Source of the DNA: Sphingopyxis sp. PAMC25046
GTDB taxonomy: Bacteria; Pseudomonadota; Alphaproteobacteria; Sphingomonadales; Sphingomonadaceae
Direction of reading: 5' to 3'
DNA length: 64,000 nt
Assembly (NCBI RefSeq): GCF_004795895.1
Contig: NZ_CP039250.1
Coordinates: 3,782,001 to 3,846,000 of the forward strand
The translations under genes were made by a program, and so were the position numbers. Positions within the stretch are counted from its first letter, which is position 1. Each line of letters opens with the position of its first letter. Below are positions 45,057-53,018 of the stretch, in pieces. The notes under the pieces were generated by a model. It ran no database searches, was not told the origin of the DNA, and saw only the letters and a list, made by a program, of their open reading frames with translations.

Positions 45057-46217
45057 CTAGAACCAGGCGCGCACCCCCATGACAAGCGCGACACTGCTGG
45101 GATCCTCGCCCGCCGCGCGCGCGAAGCGGGCGGTGTCGCCGAACTGGCGCGTCCATTCGACGCCGATATAGGGCGCGAATTCGCGGACGATCTCATAGCG
45201 CAGGCGGAGACCCAGCTCGACGTCCGACAGGCCCGATCCGATGCCGTTCGCGGGCACGTCCTGCAGCGCGAAATTCGCCTCGACGGCGGGCTGGAGCACC
45301 AGCCGCTGCGTGATGCGCTGGTCATATTCGCCCTCGATCCGGGCAAGAAGGTCGCCCTTGTCCGACAGGAAAAGCGCGCCGCCCACCTCGAACCAATAGG
45401 GGGCGAGCCCTTCGATCGCGACGGTGGCATAGCTCCGGTCGGGACCGGGGCCGAAATCCTGGCGGACACCGGCCTGCGCATTGAAATAGGGGCCGATGGC
45501 GCGGCTGTAGAGCAATTGCGCCTCGCCCTCCTCCAGCCCTTCGCCGATCGTGCTTTCGCCTTCGCTCTTGATCGTCAGCCGGTCGATGTCGCCGCCGTAC
45601 CAGGCCTCTCCCTCCCAGCTGAAGCCGTCACGGCCCTTGCGCGCCTGATATTCGAGGTCGGCGGTGACGAAGCCAAAGGTCTGACCGCCGTTCTCCCTCA
45701 TCATCTCGTGCCGCGAATGATCCATCGCGGCCTTGGAAAAGACGCGGTCGGCATACCAGTCGTCCGGCGGCGGCGGCGCGGGAGCGTCGCCCGGCGGCAG
45801 GTCGGTGCCCGTCGCACCGCCGGGGGACTGCGGCGGCGGTGCGACGTCGGGCGTGCAATGCCCCATGGCGGCATGTTCGGGCGGACAGGCGGGATCGCCC
45901 GCCGCGGCTTGCGCAGCTGGCGCCATTGCATGGCCGGCATGGGGGTCGGCTTCGGCCGGGGCAGGCCCGGCTGGCTCGGCATGGTCGCCGTGCGCGTCGT
46001 GATCGGGGTCGTCGTCGGCCATGGTGCAATGGCCCATCGCCGCATGTTCGGCGGTGCAGCCGCCGTTCATGCTCTGCTCCTTCGCCTCGGGCGGCGGAGC
46101 TTCCTGCATGGACGGTTGCGGCGCACCATGCCCCGCATGGGGGTCGGACTGCGCGACGGCGGGACCGGCGAGCGCGAGGGCCGACAGGCCGGCGAGCAGC
46201 ATCGACGCGCGCCTCAT
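45057..46217 (-). CDS. copB: Copper-resistance outer-membrane protein CopB
   Basis: 386 residues. A signal peptide (MLLAGLSALALAGPAVAQ) is followed by a long His/Met/Cys-rich region (about 22-130) with DPHAGH repeats and two copies of a C-x2-EHAAMGHC motif. From about 165 comes the conserved CopB/PcoB barrel (ENGGQTFGFVTADLEYQARKG, VRQDFGPGPDRSYATVAIEGLAPYWFEVGGALFLS) ending ALVMGVRAWF. It is thought to bind or pass copper at the outer membrane together with CopA. It overlaps copA by 4 nt and is the last gene of the copper operon. Confidence 0.93.
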   Translation of the reverse strand: MRRASMLLAGLSALALAGPAVAQSDPHAGHGAPQPSMQEAPPPEAKEQSMNGGCTAEHAAMGHCTMADDDPDHDAHGDHAEPAGPAPAEADPHAGHAMAPAAQAAAGDPACPPEHAAMGHCTPDVAPPPQSPGGATGTDLPPGDAPAPPPPDDWYADRVFSKAAMDHSRHEMMRENGGQTFGFVTADLEYQARKGRDGFSWEGEAWYGGDIDRLTIKSEGESTIGEGLEEGEAQLLYSRAIGPYFNAQAGVRQDFGPGPDRSYATVAIEGLAPYWFEVGGALFLSDKGDLLARIEGEYDQRITQRLVLQPAVEANFALQDVPANGIGSGLSDVELGLRLRYEIVREFAPYIGVEWTRQFGDTARFARAAGEDPSSVALVMGVRAWF

Positions 46218-48010
46218 GCCGCCTCTCCCTTCGGGCGGACGCTGACGACGCGCATCATGCCGGCGTGCATGTGATAGAGAAGATGGCAGTGGAACGCCCA
46301 GTCGCCGAGCGCGTCGGCGGTAAAGTCGAATGTCGCGATTCCGCCCGGCTGGACGATCACCGTATGCTTGCGCGGCGCGTGATCGCCCTTGCCCGTCACC
46401 AGTTCAAAGAAATGGCCGTGCAGGTGAATAGGGTGGCTCATCATCGAATCGTTGATCAGGTTCACGCGCACCCGCTCGCCCTCGATAAAGGGTATGGGTT
46501 CGTGATGGTCGGACATCTTCACGCCGTCGAACGACCACATGAAGCGCTCCATATTGCCGGTCAGGTGGATGTCGAGCGCGCGTCCGGGCGCGCGCACGTC
46601 GGGATTGCGGTCGAGTGCGACGAGGTGATGATAGGTCAGCACCTCGTGCCCCACATCCTCCAGCCCCTGCCCCGGTTCGGCCATCCGGTCGACCGGCATC
46701 GGCGAAATCGACTGGACGCTGGGGTCGCGCTTGACCTGCGGCGCGACGCTGAAATCGCGCATGCTGTGCTCCATGCCGCCCGCGCCATGTCCCATTGCGG
46801 CATGATCGGCGGCGGGCGCGGCGCCGGCGGGGGTGCAGTGCCCCATGGCGGCATGTTCGGGCGCGCAGGCCGCGTCGCCGCCGCCCGGCATGTCGCCCAT
46901 GCCCCCCATCCCCATATCCTTCATCGTCGCGAGCGGGCGCGGGCGCAGCGCCGGAACCGGCGCGACCATGCCCGCACGCGGCGCGAGCGTCGCGCGCGCC
47001 ATGCCCGACCGGTCGTTCGCTTCGGCGACGAATGTATAGGCGCGGTCGTCGGCCGGGGTGACGACGACGTCATAGGTTTCGGCCACGCCGATCTGGAATT
47101 CGTCGATCGCGACCGGCCGGACGTTGAGCCCGTCGGCCTGCACGACCGTCATACGGAGCCCCGGAATGCGGACGTTGAAGATCGACATCGCCGACGCATT
47201 GATGATGCGCAGCCGCACGCGCTCGCCGGGCGCGAACAACGCGGTCCAGTTGTCGCGCGGTCCATGGCCGTTGACGAGGAAGGTGTAGGTCGAACCGTTG
47301 ACGTCGGCGATGTCGGTGGGATCCATCCGCATCCGGCCCCATTCGACCCGGTCCTTGAGCGTCTGGTCCTTGCCGGCGAGCAGCCCCGACAGCGTCTGGC
47401 GCTGCATGTTGAAATGCCCCGGATTGACCTTCATCTTGCGAAAGATTTCTTCGGGTGCGAGCTGGCTGTGGTCGGACAGCACGATCACATGTTCGCGGTC
47501 ATAGGCGACCGGATCGGCATCCTTCGGATCGATCACGATCGGACCATAATGGCCAAGCTGTTCCTGCAGCCCTGAATGGCTGTGATACCAATAGGTGCCC
47601 GACTGGACGACGGGAAACTCGTAAACGAAGCGCTTGCCCGGCTTGATCCCGGGAAAGCTGACCCCCGGCACCCCGTCCATGTGAAAGGGCAGGATCAGCC
47701 CGTGCCAGTGGATCGAACTGTCCTCGTCCAGATCGTTTACAACCGTCAGGCGCGCCTGTTGCCCCTCCTTCAGCCGGACCAGCGGCGCGGGAACGGTGCC
47801 GTTGATCCCGATCGCCCGGCTGAGCTTTCCGTCGATGCGCATCGTCTGGCGCGCGATGCGCAGCGTGATGTCGTTGCCCGACACGGTCGGAAGGGGCGCG
47901 ACGATACCGGCCGAAACCGGCTGCGCCCAGGCGGGGAACCATGCGGCCAGCGCGGCCGTCGCCCCTCCCCCCGCTGCCGCACCGATGAAACGCCGCCGAT
48001 CGATTGTCAT
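46214..48010 (-). CDS. copA: Periplasmic multicopper oxidase CopA
   Basis: 598 residues from ATG at 48010 (GAAGGCGG just upstream). The Tat signal is MTIDRRRFIGAAAGGGATAALAAW. Multicopper-oxidase ligand motifs are SIHWHGLILP, YWYHSHSGLQEQLGHYGP, HPIHLHGHFFEL and FHCHLLYHMHAGMM, giving the type 1 and trinuclear sites of three cupredoxin domains. Between domains 2 and 3 lies a Met/His/Cys-rich insert with CAPEHAAMGHC and DHAAMGHG, matching motifs in CopB. CopA oxidises and sequesters Cu(I) in the periplasm. It lies 55 bp downstream of the sigma factor gene and overlaps copB. Confidence 0.95.
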   Translation of the reverse strand: MTIDRRRFIGAAAGGGATAALAAWFPAWAQPVSAGIVAPLPTVSGNDITLRIARQTMRIDGKLSRAIGINGTVPAPLVRLKEGQQARLTVVNDLDEDSSIHWHGLILPFHMDGVPGVSFPGIKPGKRFVYEFPVVQSGTYWYHSHSGLQEQLGHYGPIVIDPKDADPVAYDREHVIVLSDHSQLAPEEIFRKMKVNPGHFNMQRQTLSGLLAGKDQTLKDRVEWGRMRMDPTDIADVNGSTYTFLVNGHGPRDNWTALFAPGERVRLRIINASAMSIFNVRIPGLRMTVVQADGLNVRPVAIDEFQIGVAETYDVVVTPADDRAYTFVAEANDRSGMARATLAPRAGMVAPVPALRPRPLATMKDMGMGGMGDMPGGGDAACAPEHAAMGHCTPAGAAPAADHAAMGHGAGGMEHSMRDFSVAPQVKRDPSVQSISPMPVDRMAEPGQGLEDVGHEVLTYHHLVALDRNPDVRAPGRALDIHLTGNMERFMWSFDGVKMSDHHEPIPFIEGERVRVNLINDSMMSHPIHLHGHFFELVTGKGDHAPRKHTVIVQPGGIATFDFTADALGDWAFHCHLLYHMHAGMMRVVSVRPKGEAA

Positions 48011-48065
48011 ATCCGCCTTCTCATTTTTCCGAATGCTTCCCATACGCGCCGCGGCGGCGCGCCCC

Positions 48066-48638
48066 TCACGTTCCCGCCGTCCCCAGCATCGCGCGGAGTT
48101 TGGCGCGCGCACGATAGAGCCTCGTTTCGACGGTCTTTTCGCTGACGTTCAGCAGCTCGGCCGTCTCGGCCTGGCTATATTCCTCGACTCCGCGCAGCAC
48201 GACCACCTCGCGCAGATTGGCCGGCAGGTCCGCGATCGCGCGCTGCACCCGCGCCAGTTCGGCGCGATCGGCCGCCTCGACGTCGAGCGGCGGGCTGTCG
48301 CCGGCGACGTCATAAGCGCTTTCGAGCGGCAACGCGCGCGTAAAGAAGGCGCGGACCGCGCGGCGGCGGCCCCAGTCACGGCATTTGTTGAGCGCGATGC
48401 GCGAAATCCATGTGCGAAAGGGCCGCTCGCCATCATAGCGGGCGAGCGCGGCGAACCCCGCGACAAAGGCCTCCTGCGTCAGGTCCATCGCCTCGCCCTC
48501 GTCGCCGACATGCCCCCGGATCAAGCGGAAGACGGGCGCCTTGTACCGCGCCAGAAATTCGCGATAGGCGTCCTGCCGCCCCGACAGGGCGAGCGCCGCG
48601 AGGTCACGGTCGGGGCATTGCGACAGGTCGGGCGTCAC
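48066..48638 (-). CDS. ECF RNA polymerase sigma factor (CnrH-like)
   Basis: 190 residues. Region 2 is at about 20-90 (DAYREFLARYKAPVFRLIRGHVGDEGEAMDLTQEAFVAGF, PFRTWISRIALNKCRDWGRRR) and region 4 at about 130-185 (IADLPANLREVVVLRGVEEYSQAETAELLNVSEKTVETRLYRARAKLRAML). Its start overlaps the end of the CnrX-like sensor gene by 4 nt, which in turn overlaps a CnrY-like gene: the same Y-X-H order as the cobalt/nickel cnr system. It likely transcribes this copper operon when released from the membrane anti-sigma factor. Confidence 0.9.
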   Translation of the reverse strand: MTPDLSQCPDRDLAALALSGRQDAYREFLARYKAPVFRLIRGHVGDEGEAMDLTQEAFVAGFAALARYDGERPFRTWISRIALNKCRDWGRRRAVRAFFTRALPLESAYDVAGDSPPLDVEAADRAELARVQRAIADLPANLREVVVLRGVEEYSQAETAELLNVSEKTVETRLYRARAKLRAMLGTAGT

Positions 48639-49075
48639 CTCGCATCGGCGGTCAGCGCCTTGACCACAACCTTGTCGAACATCGCCGCCTGTTCGCGGTC
48701 GAGAACCGCGCGCATTGCAAAAAGATGCTGCAATGTTTCCTTCTGAAGTTCGCCCATCACTTCATGCGTCTCGTCGATCGCCTTGGTGACCCGCGGCCCA
48801 TAACCGTGCTCGGCCTCGATCGCCTGCGCGAGCCGGATATTGGCGGCGCGCATCTCGAGCTCGAGCGCGGTGCGGCGCGCGGCGAATTTCGCCTCGATCG
48901 CGTGGATGCGCTTATCCTGGTCCGCCGACAGCGTCAGTTCGCGGTGCAGCAGCGCGTGCAATTCGGTCTCGTCCTGCTTCGGCGCGTCGACGAGCAGGCG
49001 GCCGAGAAAGACGCCCGCGATCGCCGCGAGAAAAGCGATGAGCCCGACGATCGCGAGCCGGCGTGCAGACGTCAT
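48635..49075 (-). CDS. Membrane-anchored periplasmic metal sensor (CnrX-like)
   Basis: 146 residues: one N-terminal membrane anchor at about 8-28 and a helical periplasmic domain. The metal ligands known in CnrX (H42, H46, E63, H119, M123) are matched here by H40, H44, E61, H117 and M121, all shifted by exactly two residues, in the contexts LHALLHREL, IEAKF and LQHLFAMRAVL. The protein should sense a divalent metal and, through the anti-sigma factor, control sigma release. Finding it in a copper rather than a cobalt/nickel operon is the odd point. It overlaps both neighbours by 4 nt. Confidence 0.88.
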   Translation of the reverse strand: MTSARRLAIVGLIAFLAAIAGVFLGRLLVDAPKQDETELHALLHRELTLSADQDKRIHAIEAKFAARRTALELEMRAANIRLAQAIEAEHGYGPRVTKAIDETHEVMGELQKETLQHLFAMRAVLDREQAAMFDKVVVKALTADAR

Positions 49076-49341
49076 CGGCGCGCGTCCAATATCGTCGACG
49101 GTGCGAGCGGGCTCGCGGGAATCAGCGGCGTCAGCGGCTTTGCCTCGACCGCGGTGGGCGCGAAAATGCTGCCCCCGATCATTCCGCCGCCGAGCGATAC
49201 CAGCGCGGCGACCGCCATCAGCCGGCGCGTCGCTGCGGCTTCGCGTTTCCGGACGGCGAGCGCGGCGAGGACGCGGTCGTCGAGCGCGTCGAGCGCCGAC
49301 GGCATGACGGCCGCGTGCATTTTCCGAAATTCGTCGTCCAT
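49072..49341 (-). CDS. Small membrane anti-sigma factor (CnrY-like)
   Basis: 89 residues from ATG at 49341 (GGAG 8 nt upstream); an upstream extension to 49392 lacks an RBS. The short cytoplasmic N-terminus (MDDEFRKMHAAVMPSALDALDDRVLAAL) would wrap the sigma factor. One membrane helix lies at about 42-62 (LMAVAALVSLGGGMIGGSIF), and a short periplasmic tail would contact the X sensor. Size, topology and position match CnrY/NccY. It is first in the operon, reading away from the divergent copCD genes. Confidence 0.8.
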   Translation of the reverse strand: MDDEFRKMHAAVMPSALDALDDRVLAALAVRKREAAATRRLMAVAALVSLGGGMIGGSIFAPTAVEAKPLTPLIPASPLAPSTILDARR

Positions 49342-49488
49342 CACCGTTGCTCCGGTCCTTTCATCGGGATCATACGCAGCGGCGCGCATCACCCCTCATC
49401 CTCTCCCGTTCGGGCCGCGACCTTTTCGTACGAGGGCCCGCACCCTGGCATGCGTATTAGCAGCACAGACATGCTGTTGGAGCTTTTT
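49342..49488. promoter_or_regulatory. Divergent promoter region of the copper island
   Basis: 147 bp separate the CnrY-like gene (-) from copC (+). Both promoters must lie here and could both use the island's ECF sigma factor. I could not identify a confident -35/-10 pair; the palindrome CGTACG at 49428-49433 and the sequence around ATGCGTATTAG are candidates only. Confidence 0.35.
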
Positions 49489-49878
49489 ATGCACAGATTC
49501 CCCCTCTCCCCTCTCGCGCTTTTCGCCGCGGCCGCGTTGGTGCTGTCGCCCGCCGCGGCGATGGCGCATGCCAAGCTGGTCGCATCGACCCCCGCTGCCA
49601 ACGCCAAGGTCGCGAAAGTGACGTCGGTGCAGCTCAAATTCAGCGAAAAGCTGATCGCGTCGACGGTGCGCGCCGAACTGGTAATGACCGCGATGCCGGG
49701 GATGACCGACCACCCGCCGATGAAGATCGCGATCGGATCCGCGATGGGCAAGGACGGCAAGTCGATGACGCTCACCCCGAAACGCGCGCTCGTCCCCGGC
49801 ACCTACAAGGTCAAATGGTCGGCGGCGGGCGCCGATACGCACCGCATGGGCAGCGAATTCAGCTTCACGGTAAAATAG
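49489..49878 (+). CDS. copC: CopC-domain periplasmic copper-binding protein
   Basis: 129 residues from ATG at 49489 (GGAG 6 nt upstream). The signal peptide ends AAAMAHAKL, giving the mature N-terminal His-Ala that forms the Cu(II) histidine-brace ligand of CopC. The fold pattern is typical: HAKLVASTPAANAKVAKVTSVQLKFSEKLIAS, then DGKSMTLTPKRALVPGTYKVKWSAAGADTHRMGSEFSFTVK with the second-site Asp and His (ADTHR). A MTAMPGMTDHPPM segment adds Met ligands. It delivers copper to CopD, encoded 4 bp downstream. Confidence 0.93.
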   Translation: MHRFPLSPLALFAAAALVLSPAAAMAHAKLVASTPAANAKVAKVTSVQLKFSEKLIASTVRAELVMTAMPGMTDHPPMKIAIGSAMGKDGKSMTLTPKRALVPGTYKVKWSAAGADTHRMGSEFSFTVK

Positions 49879-49882
49879 GGCG

Positions 49883-50836
49883 GTGGCCGACCCTGTTCTG
49901 ATCGGCATCAGGTTCGCACTTTACGCGGACCTGATGCTGGTCGCCGGTCTTGCCGCATTCCCGCTCTATGCACTGACATCAAGCGAACGTCTCGAACCAC
50001 GGACCGCGATGGCCGCGATCTGGCGTGCGGAGCGATGGCTCTGCGCCGCCGGGCTGCTTCTCTCCATCCTCGGAATGGCGGTGCTCGCCGCTTCGATGCA
50101 GGGCGTGGGGCTCCTCTCGCTGGAGCTTCGGCCTTTGCTGGATCTGGTGCGCGAGACCGACGTCGGGATGGCCTGGCTCTACCGGAGCGCCGCGCTCCTG
50201 CTCGCGCTTGCCGTCGCGCTCCGGATGACGCGCTGGCCGACAGCTGCGGCCGCGGCGCTCGCGGTGGCCGGCTCGGTAGCCACCGCGACGCTCGTCTGGT
50301 CCGGGCACGCGGGCGCGACCGAGGGCGCCGCAGGCACCGTGCACCGGATCAGCGACATCCTGCACCTGATCGCGGCCGCGGTTTGGATCGGCGCGATCGG
50401 CGCCTTCCTTCTCCTGATCGCGCCGCACGGCCTTCGCGAACGACCGGACGGGCTCCGGATTGCGGTGCGGAGTCTCGACCGGTTTTCGCGCATCGGAACG
50501 ATATGCGTCCTCATCGTCGCCGCGACCGGCCTCATCAACGGCCAGATGATCGTCGGCGTCCAGAATCTCGACCGGTCGCTCGGCTCGGCCTATGGGCAAT
50601 TGCTTCTTGCCAAGCTCGCGTTGTTCGCTCTGATGCTCGCGCTCGCGGGCGCCAATCGCTGGCGGCTGACGCCCGCGCTCGCGACCGCCGCCGATGCCAA
50701 TCCCGAAGCCGTGCTTTCGGCCCTGCGCAGGAGCCTGATCGTCGAAGCGTCGGCGGCGCTCGCTATCCTCGCGCTGGTTGCCTGGTTCGGCACGCTCGAA
50801 CCCTTCGCCGCGCCGCCGGCAAGGGTGCTGGCGTAA
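49883..50836 (+). CDS. copD: CopD-family inner-membrane copper transport protein
   Basis: 317 residues from GTG at 49883, 4 bp after copC. It has about eight hydrophobic helices. Conserved CopD features include WSGHAGATEGAAGTVHRISDILHLIAAAVWIGAIGAFLLL (His-rich helices at about 145-185), SRIGTICVLIVAATGLINGQM, and LLLAKLALFALMLALAGANRWRLTPAL near 240-270. It is thought to move copper across the inner membrane, receiving it from CopC. Confidence 0.92.
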   Translation: MADPVLIGIRFALYADLMLVAGLAAFPLYALTSSERLEPRTAMAAIWRAERWLCAAGLLLSILGMAVLAASMQGVGLLSLELRPLLDLVRETDVGMAWLYRSAALLLALAVALRMTRWPTAAAAALAVAGSVATATLVWSGHAGATEGAAGTVHRISDILHLIAAAVWIGAIGAFLLLIAPHGLRERPDGLRIAVRSLDRFSRIGTICVLIVAATGLINGQMIVGVQNLDRSLGSAYGQLLLAKLALFALMLALAGANRWRLTPALATAADANPEAVLSALRRSLIVEASAALAILALVAWFGTLEPFAAPPARVLA

Positions 50837-51117
50837 CTGAAATGGGTATGACGGGCACTCAAATCATCGGGAAATTTCTGTTCGATTGAGTGGGTGAGGT
50901 CGGCTTTGCGTCCAATCGCGGTCATTCGATATTCGTGTTGGAGTCCTTGGATGCGTATATTTGGATAGCCTCTTACCGCCGTTGACTCGTGATTTTTAAG
51001 CAGCCTGATGGATTGCGATGAAAAGTCCGAGGGCAGAGCGTTTCTGACAATTTGAATCTGTAATGCCGCCTCACCACCCCAAAGCCAGTCGTTTCGCTGC
51101 GCTGCGGCATCTCGATA
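50837..51117. other. 281-bp AT-richer intergenic spacer of unknown nature
   Basis: No gene or clear terminator is seen. The stretch around 50885-51060 is clearly less GC-rich than its neighbours and lacks coding signs. The phrase gtccaatcgcggtcattcgatattcgtgttgg looks like a piece of a dispersed intergenic repeat or a decayed insertion, but I cannot confirm this from one copy. Confidence 0.3.
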
Positions 51118-52932
51118 TCAACGAACGCGCTGAGCCCAATCTCTCACGGAGGCATCGAGTACCGTCATCGGCATCGGTCCTGAGGTCAGAACCAGGTCGT
51201 GAAACTGGCGCACGTCAAATGCCGTACCCTTGGCCGAACGCGCCCGCTCGCGCGCCGCATAGATCGCGTTGGCACCGACTTTGAAGCTGCATGCCTGCCC
51301 AGGATAGACAGCGTAGCGAGTGACCTCGCGGTCGGTTGCCTCGGGCTGTTCGCCGGCATTTTCGACCATCCATGCCACCGCCTCTGCCTTGGTCCAGCGG
51401 TGATGATGGAGCCCGGTATCGACGACGATGCGGGCAGCCCGGAACAGCTCGGACTGAAGATAACCGATCCGTCCGAACGGATCGTCCTTGAAGATGCCGA
51501 GTTCGTCGGCGACCTGCTGCGCATAGAGCGCCCACCCCTCGGTATAGGCAGAAAAACGCACGATACGCCGGAACAGGGGGAGCGCCGGCGCCTTGCCGAG
51601 CACGCTGTACTGGAAATGATGGCCGGGAATGCCTTCGTGGTGCGTCAGGGTTGGCAGACGCCACGTTACATGCTCGCCCGGATTCTTGAGATTGAGCGAA
51701 TAGACACCCGGCTCGCCCGGCGCGCCTTCGGAATAGAAGGCACCGGGCGCGCCCGCCTCGATCGCCGGCGGGATGCGACGCACGGCGATCGGACTGACCG
51801 ATGTGATACCGAACGCGCCGGGCAACAGCGCCTTGATCGCCGCGAGCTGCTCGTTCGCCAGCGCCAACAGCTTTTCGCGCCCTGCATCATCGGCGGACAC
51901 GCGGAACCGGTCATCCCTGTTGAGCGCCGAAACGCGGGCAATGACACTCCCCTTGCTCAGACCTTGCGCTTTCAGCAGCAAGTCGATCTCGGCGGTGAGT
52001 TTACGGCATTGATCGAGCCCGATGCGATGCAACTCGCCGGGCGGGGTATCGACCGTCGTGTTCGAACGCACCGCCGCGGCATAATAGGCATCGCCGTCGG
52101 GCAGCTTCCAGACCCCGGCGCGGTCGTCGGCTTGCGGCGCGAGCGCTTCGAGCGCATCGATCTGGCGGCTGAGCGCGGGCTGGATAGCCGAACGGAAAAT
52201 ATCGCTCGCGCGACCAGCCGGATCGCCCAGCCCTTTCTCGCGGATGCGCTTGAGCGCCGGCGCGATCAGCGCCGATCCGAGCGGATCGCCATCGCGTAGG
52301 CCCTTGATCTGCGCAATGGTGCGGGTGATCACGAAATCGGGCGGAACAACACCTATACCGACATCGTGGCGGATGCGCTCGCTCTCCTGATCGAGTACAA
52401 CCGCGAGCGCCGCGAGGCGCTGGAGCCAAGCCTCGACGTCGGCCTTGGTCTCGATCGGATGGCGGCTGCCGATGAAGTCGGGCAGCCAGTAATAAGCACC
52501 GTTCATCTGGCTGACGACATAGGGGCTCGGCCGCAAATTGCCGTCGACATAGCCGTATCGACCGAGAAGGTCGTCGAGCGTCCGGTAGACATAATGTGCG
52601 ACATCGCGGTCCAGCGCCGCGCGCGAAGACAAGGCGCCGACATCGATCGAACCGAGCTCAGCCAGTGCCGTGCGGACGGCGGCCCGGTCGCTGGCGCGCG
52701 CCGCCAGCGACCGGTCATCGAGCCGGCTGCGGAGCAGCGCATGCGCGCCCGTGTCGAAATTGTTCGCCGTTGCTTCCTCGGGCGAACGCCGCAGATAGGC
52801 CTCGCTGTGCCGCTGCAGCAATGCCTCCAGCGCGCGATCCGCGGCGCCCCCTTGCGCGTTTAGCGCAGGGGGCACGAACCCTGACAAGCCGGTCGCCGCC
52901 GCGGCTCCCATAAAGCGTCGACGGTCGATCAT
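51118..52932 (-). CDS. Exported DUF885-family metallohydrolase (first copy)
   Basis: 604 residues from ATG at 52932 (GGAG about 8 nt upstream). The N-terminus DRRRFMGAAAATGLSG is a Tat-type signal. The zinc-hydrolase motif HEGIPGHHFQYS lies near 430, followed by SAYTEGWALYAQQVADELG, whose Glu is the likely third ligand, and by the typical ARIVVDTGLHHHRWT and YPGQACSFKVG blocks of DUF885. The family is gluzincin-like and predicted to cleave peptides or amides; experimentally defined substrates are few. It is last in the run SnoaL-like, TBDR, DUF885, so it probably acts in the periplasm on what the receptor imports. Confidence 0.87.
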   Translation of the reverse strand: MIDRRRFMGAAAATGLSGFVPPALNAQGGAADRALEALLQRHSEAYLRRSPEEATANNFDTGAHALLRSRLDDRSLAARASDRAAVRTALAELGSIDVGALSSRAALDRDVAHYVYRTLDDLLGRYGYVDGNLRPSPYVVSQMNGAYYWLPDFIGSRHPIETKADVEAWLQRLAALAVVLDQESERIRHDVGIGVVPPDFVITRTIAQIKGLRDGDPLGSALIAPALKRIREKGLGDPAGRASDIFRSAIQPALSRQIDALEALAPQADDRAGVWKLPDGDAYYAAAVRSNTTVDTPPGELHRIGLDQCRKLTAEIDLLLKAQGLSKGSVIARVSALNRDDRFRVSADDAGREKLLALANEQLAAIKALLPGAFGITSVSPIAVRRIPPAIEAGAPGAFYSEGAPGEPGVYSLNLKNPGEHVTWRLPTLTHHEGIPGHHFQYSVLGKAPALPLFRRIVRFSAYTEGWALYAQQVADELGIFKDDPFGRIGYLQSELFRAARIVVDTGLHHHRWTKAEAVAWMVENAGEQPEATDREVTRYAVYPGQACSFKVGANAIYAARERARSAKGTAFDVRQFHDLVLTSGPMPMTVLDASVRDWAQRVR

Positions 52933-53018
52933 GGCGTTACTCCAGTGCAATATTGTCGTCGGTCGGTCGGTCAAGCAGAGGGGGGCGGCCGCGACCAGGG
53001 CCGCCACCCCCGTTCGCG

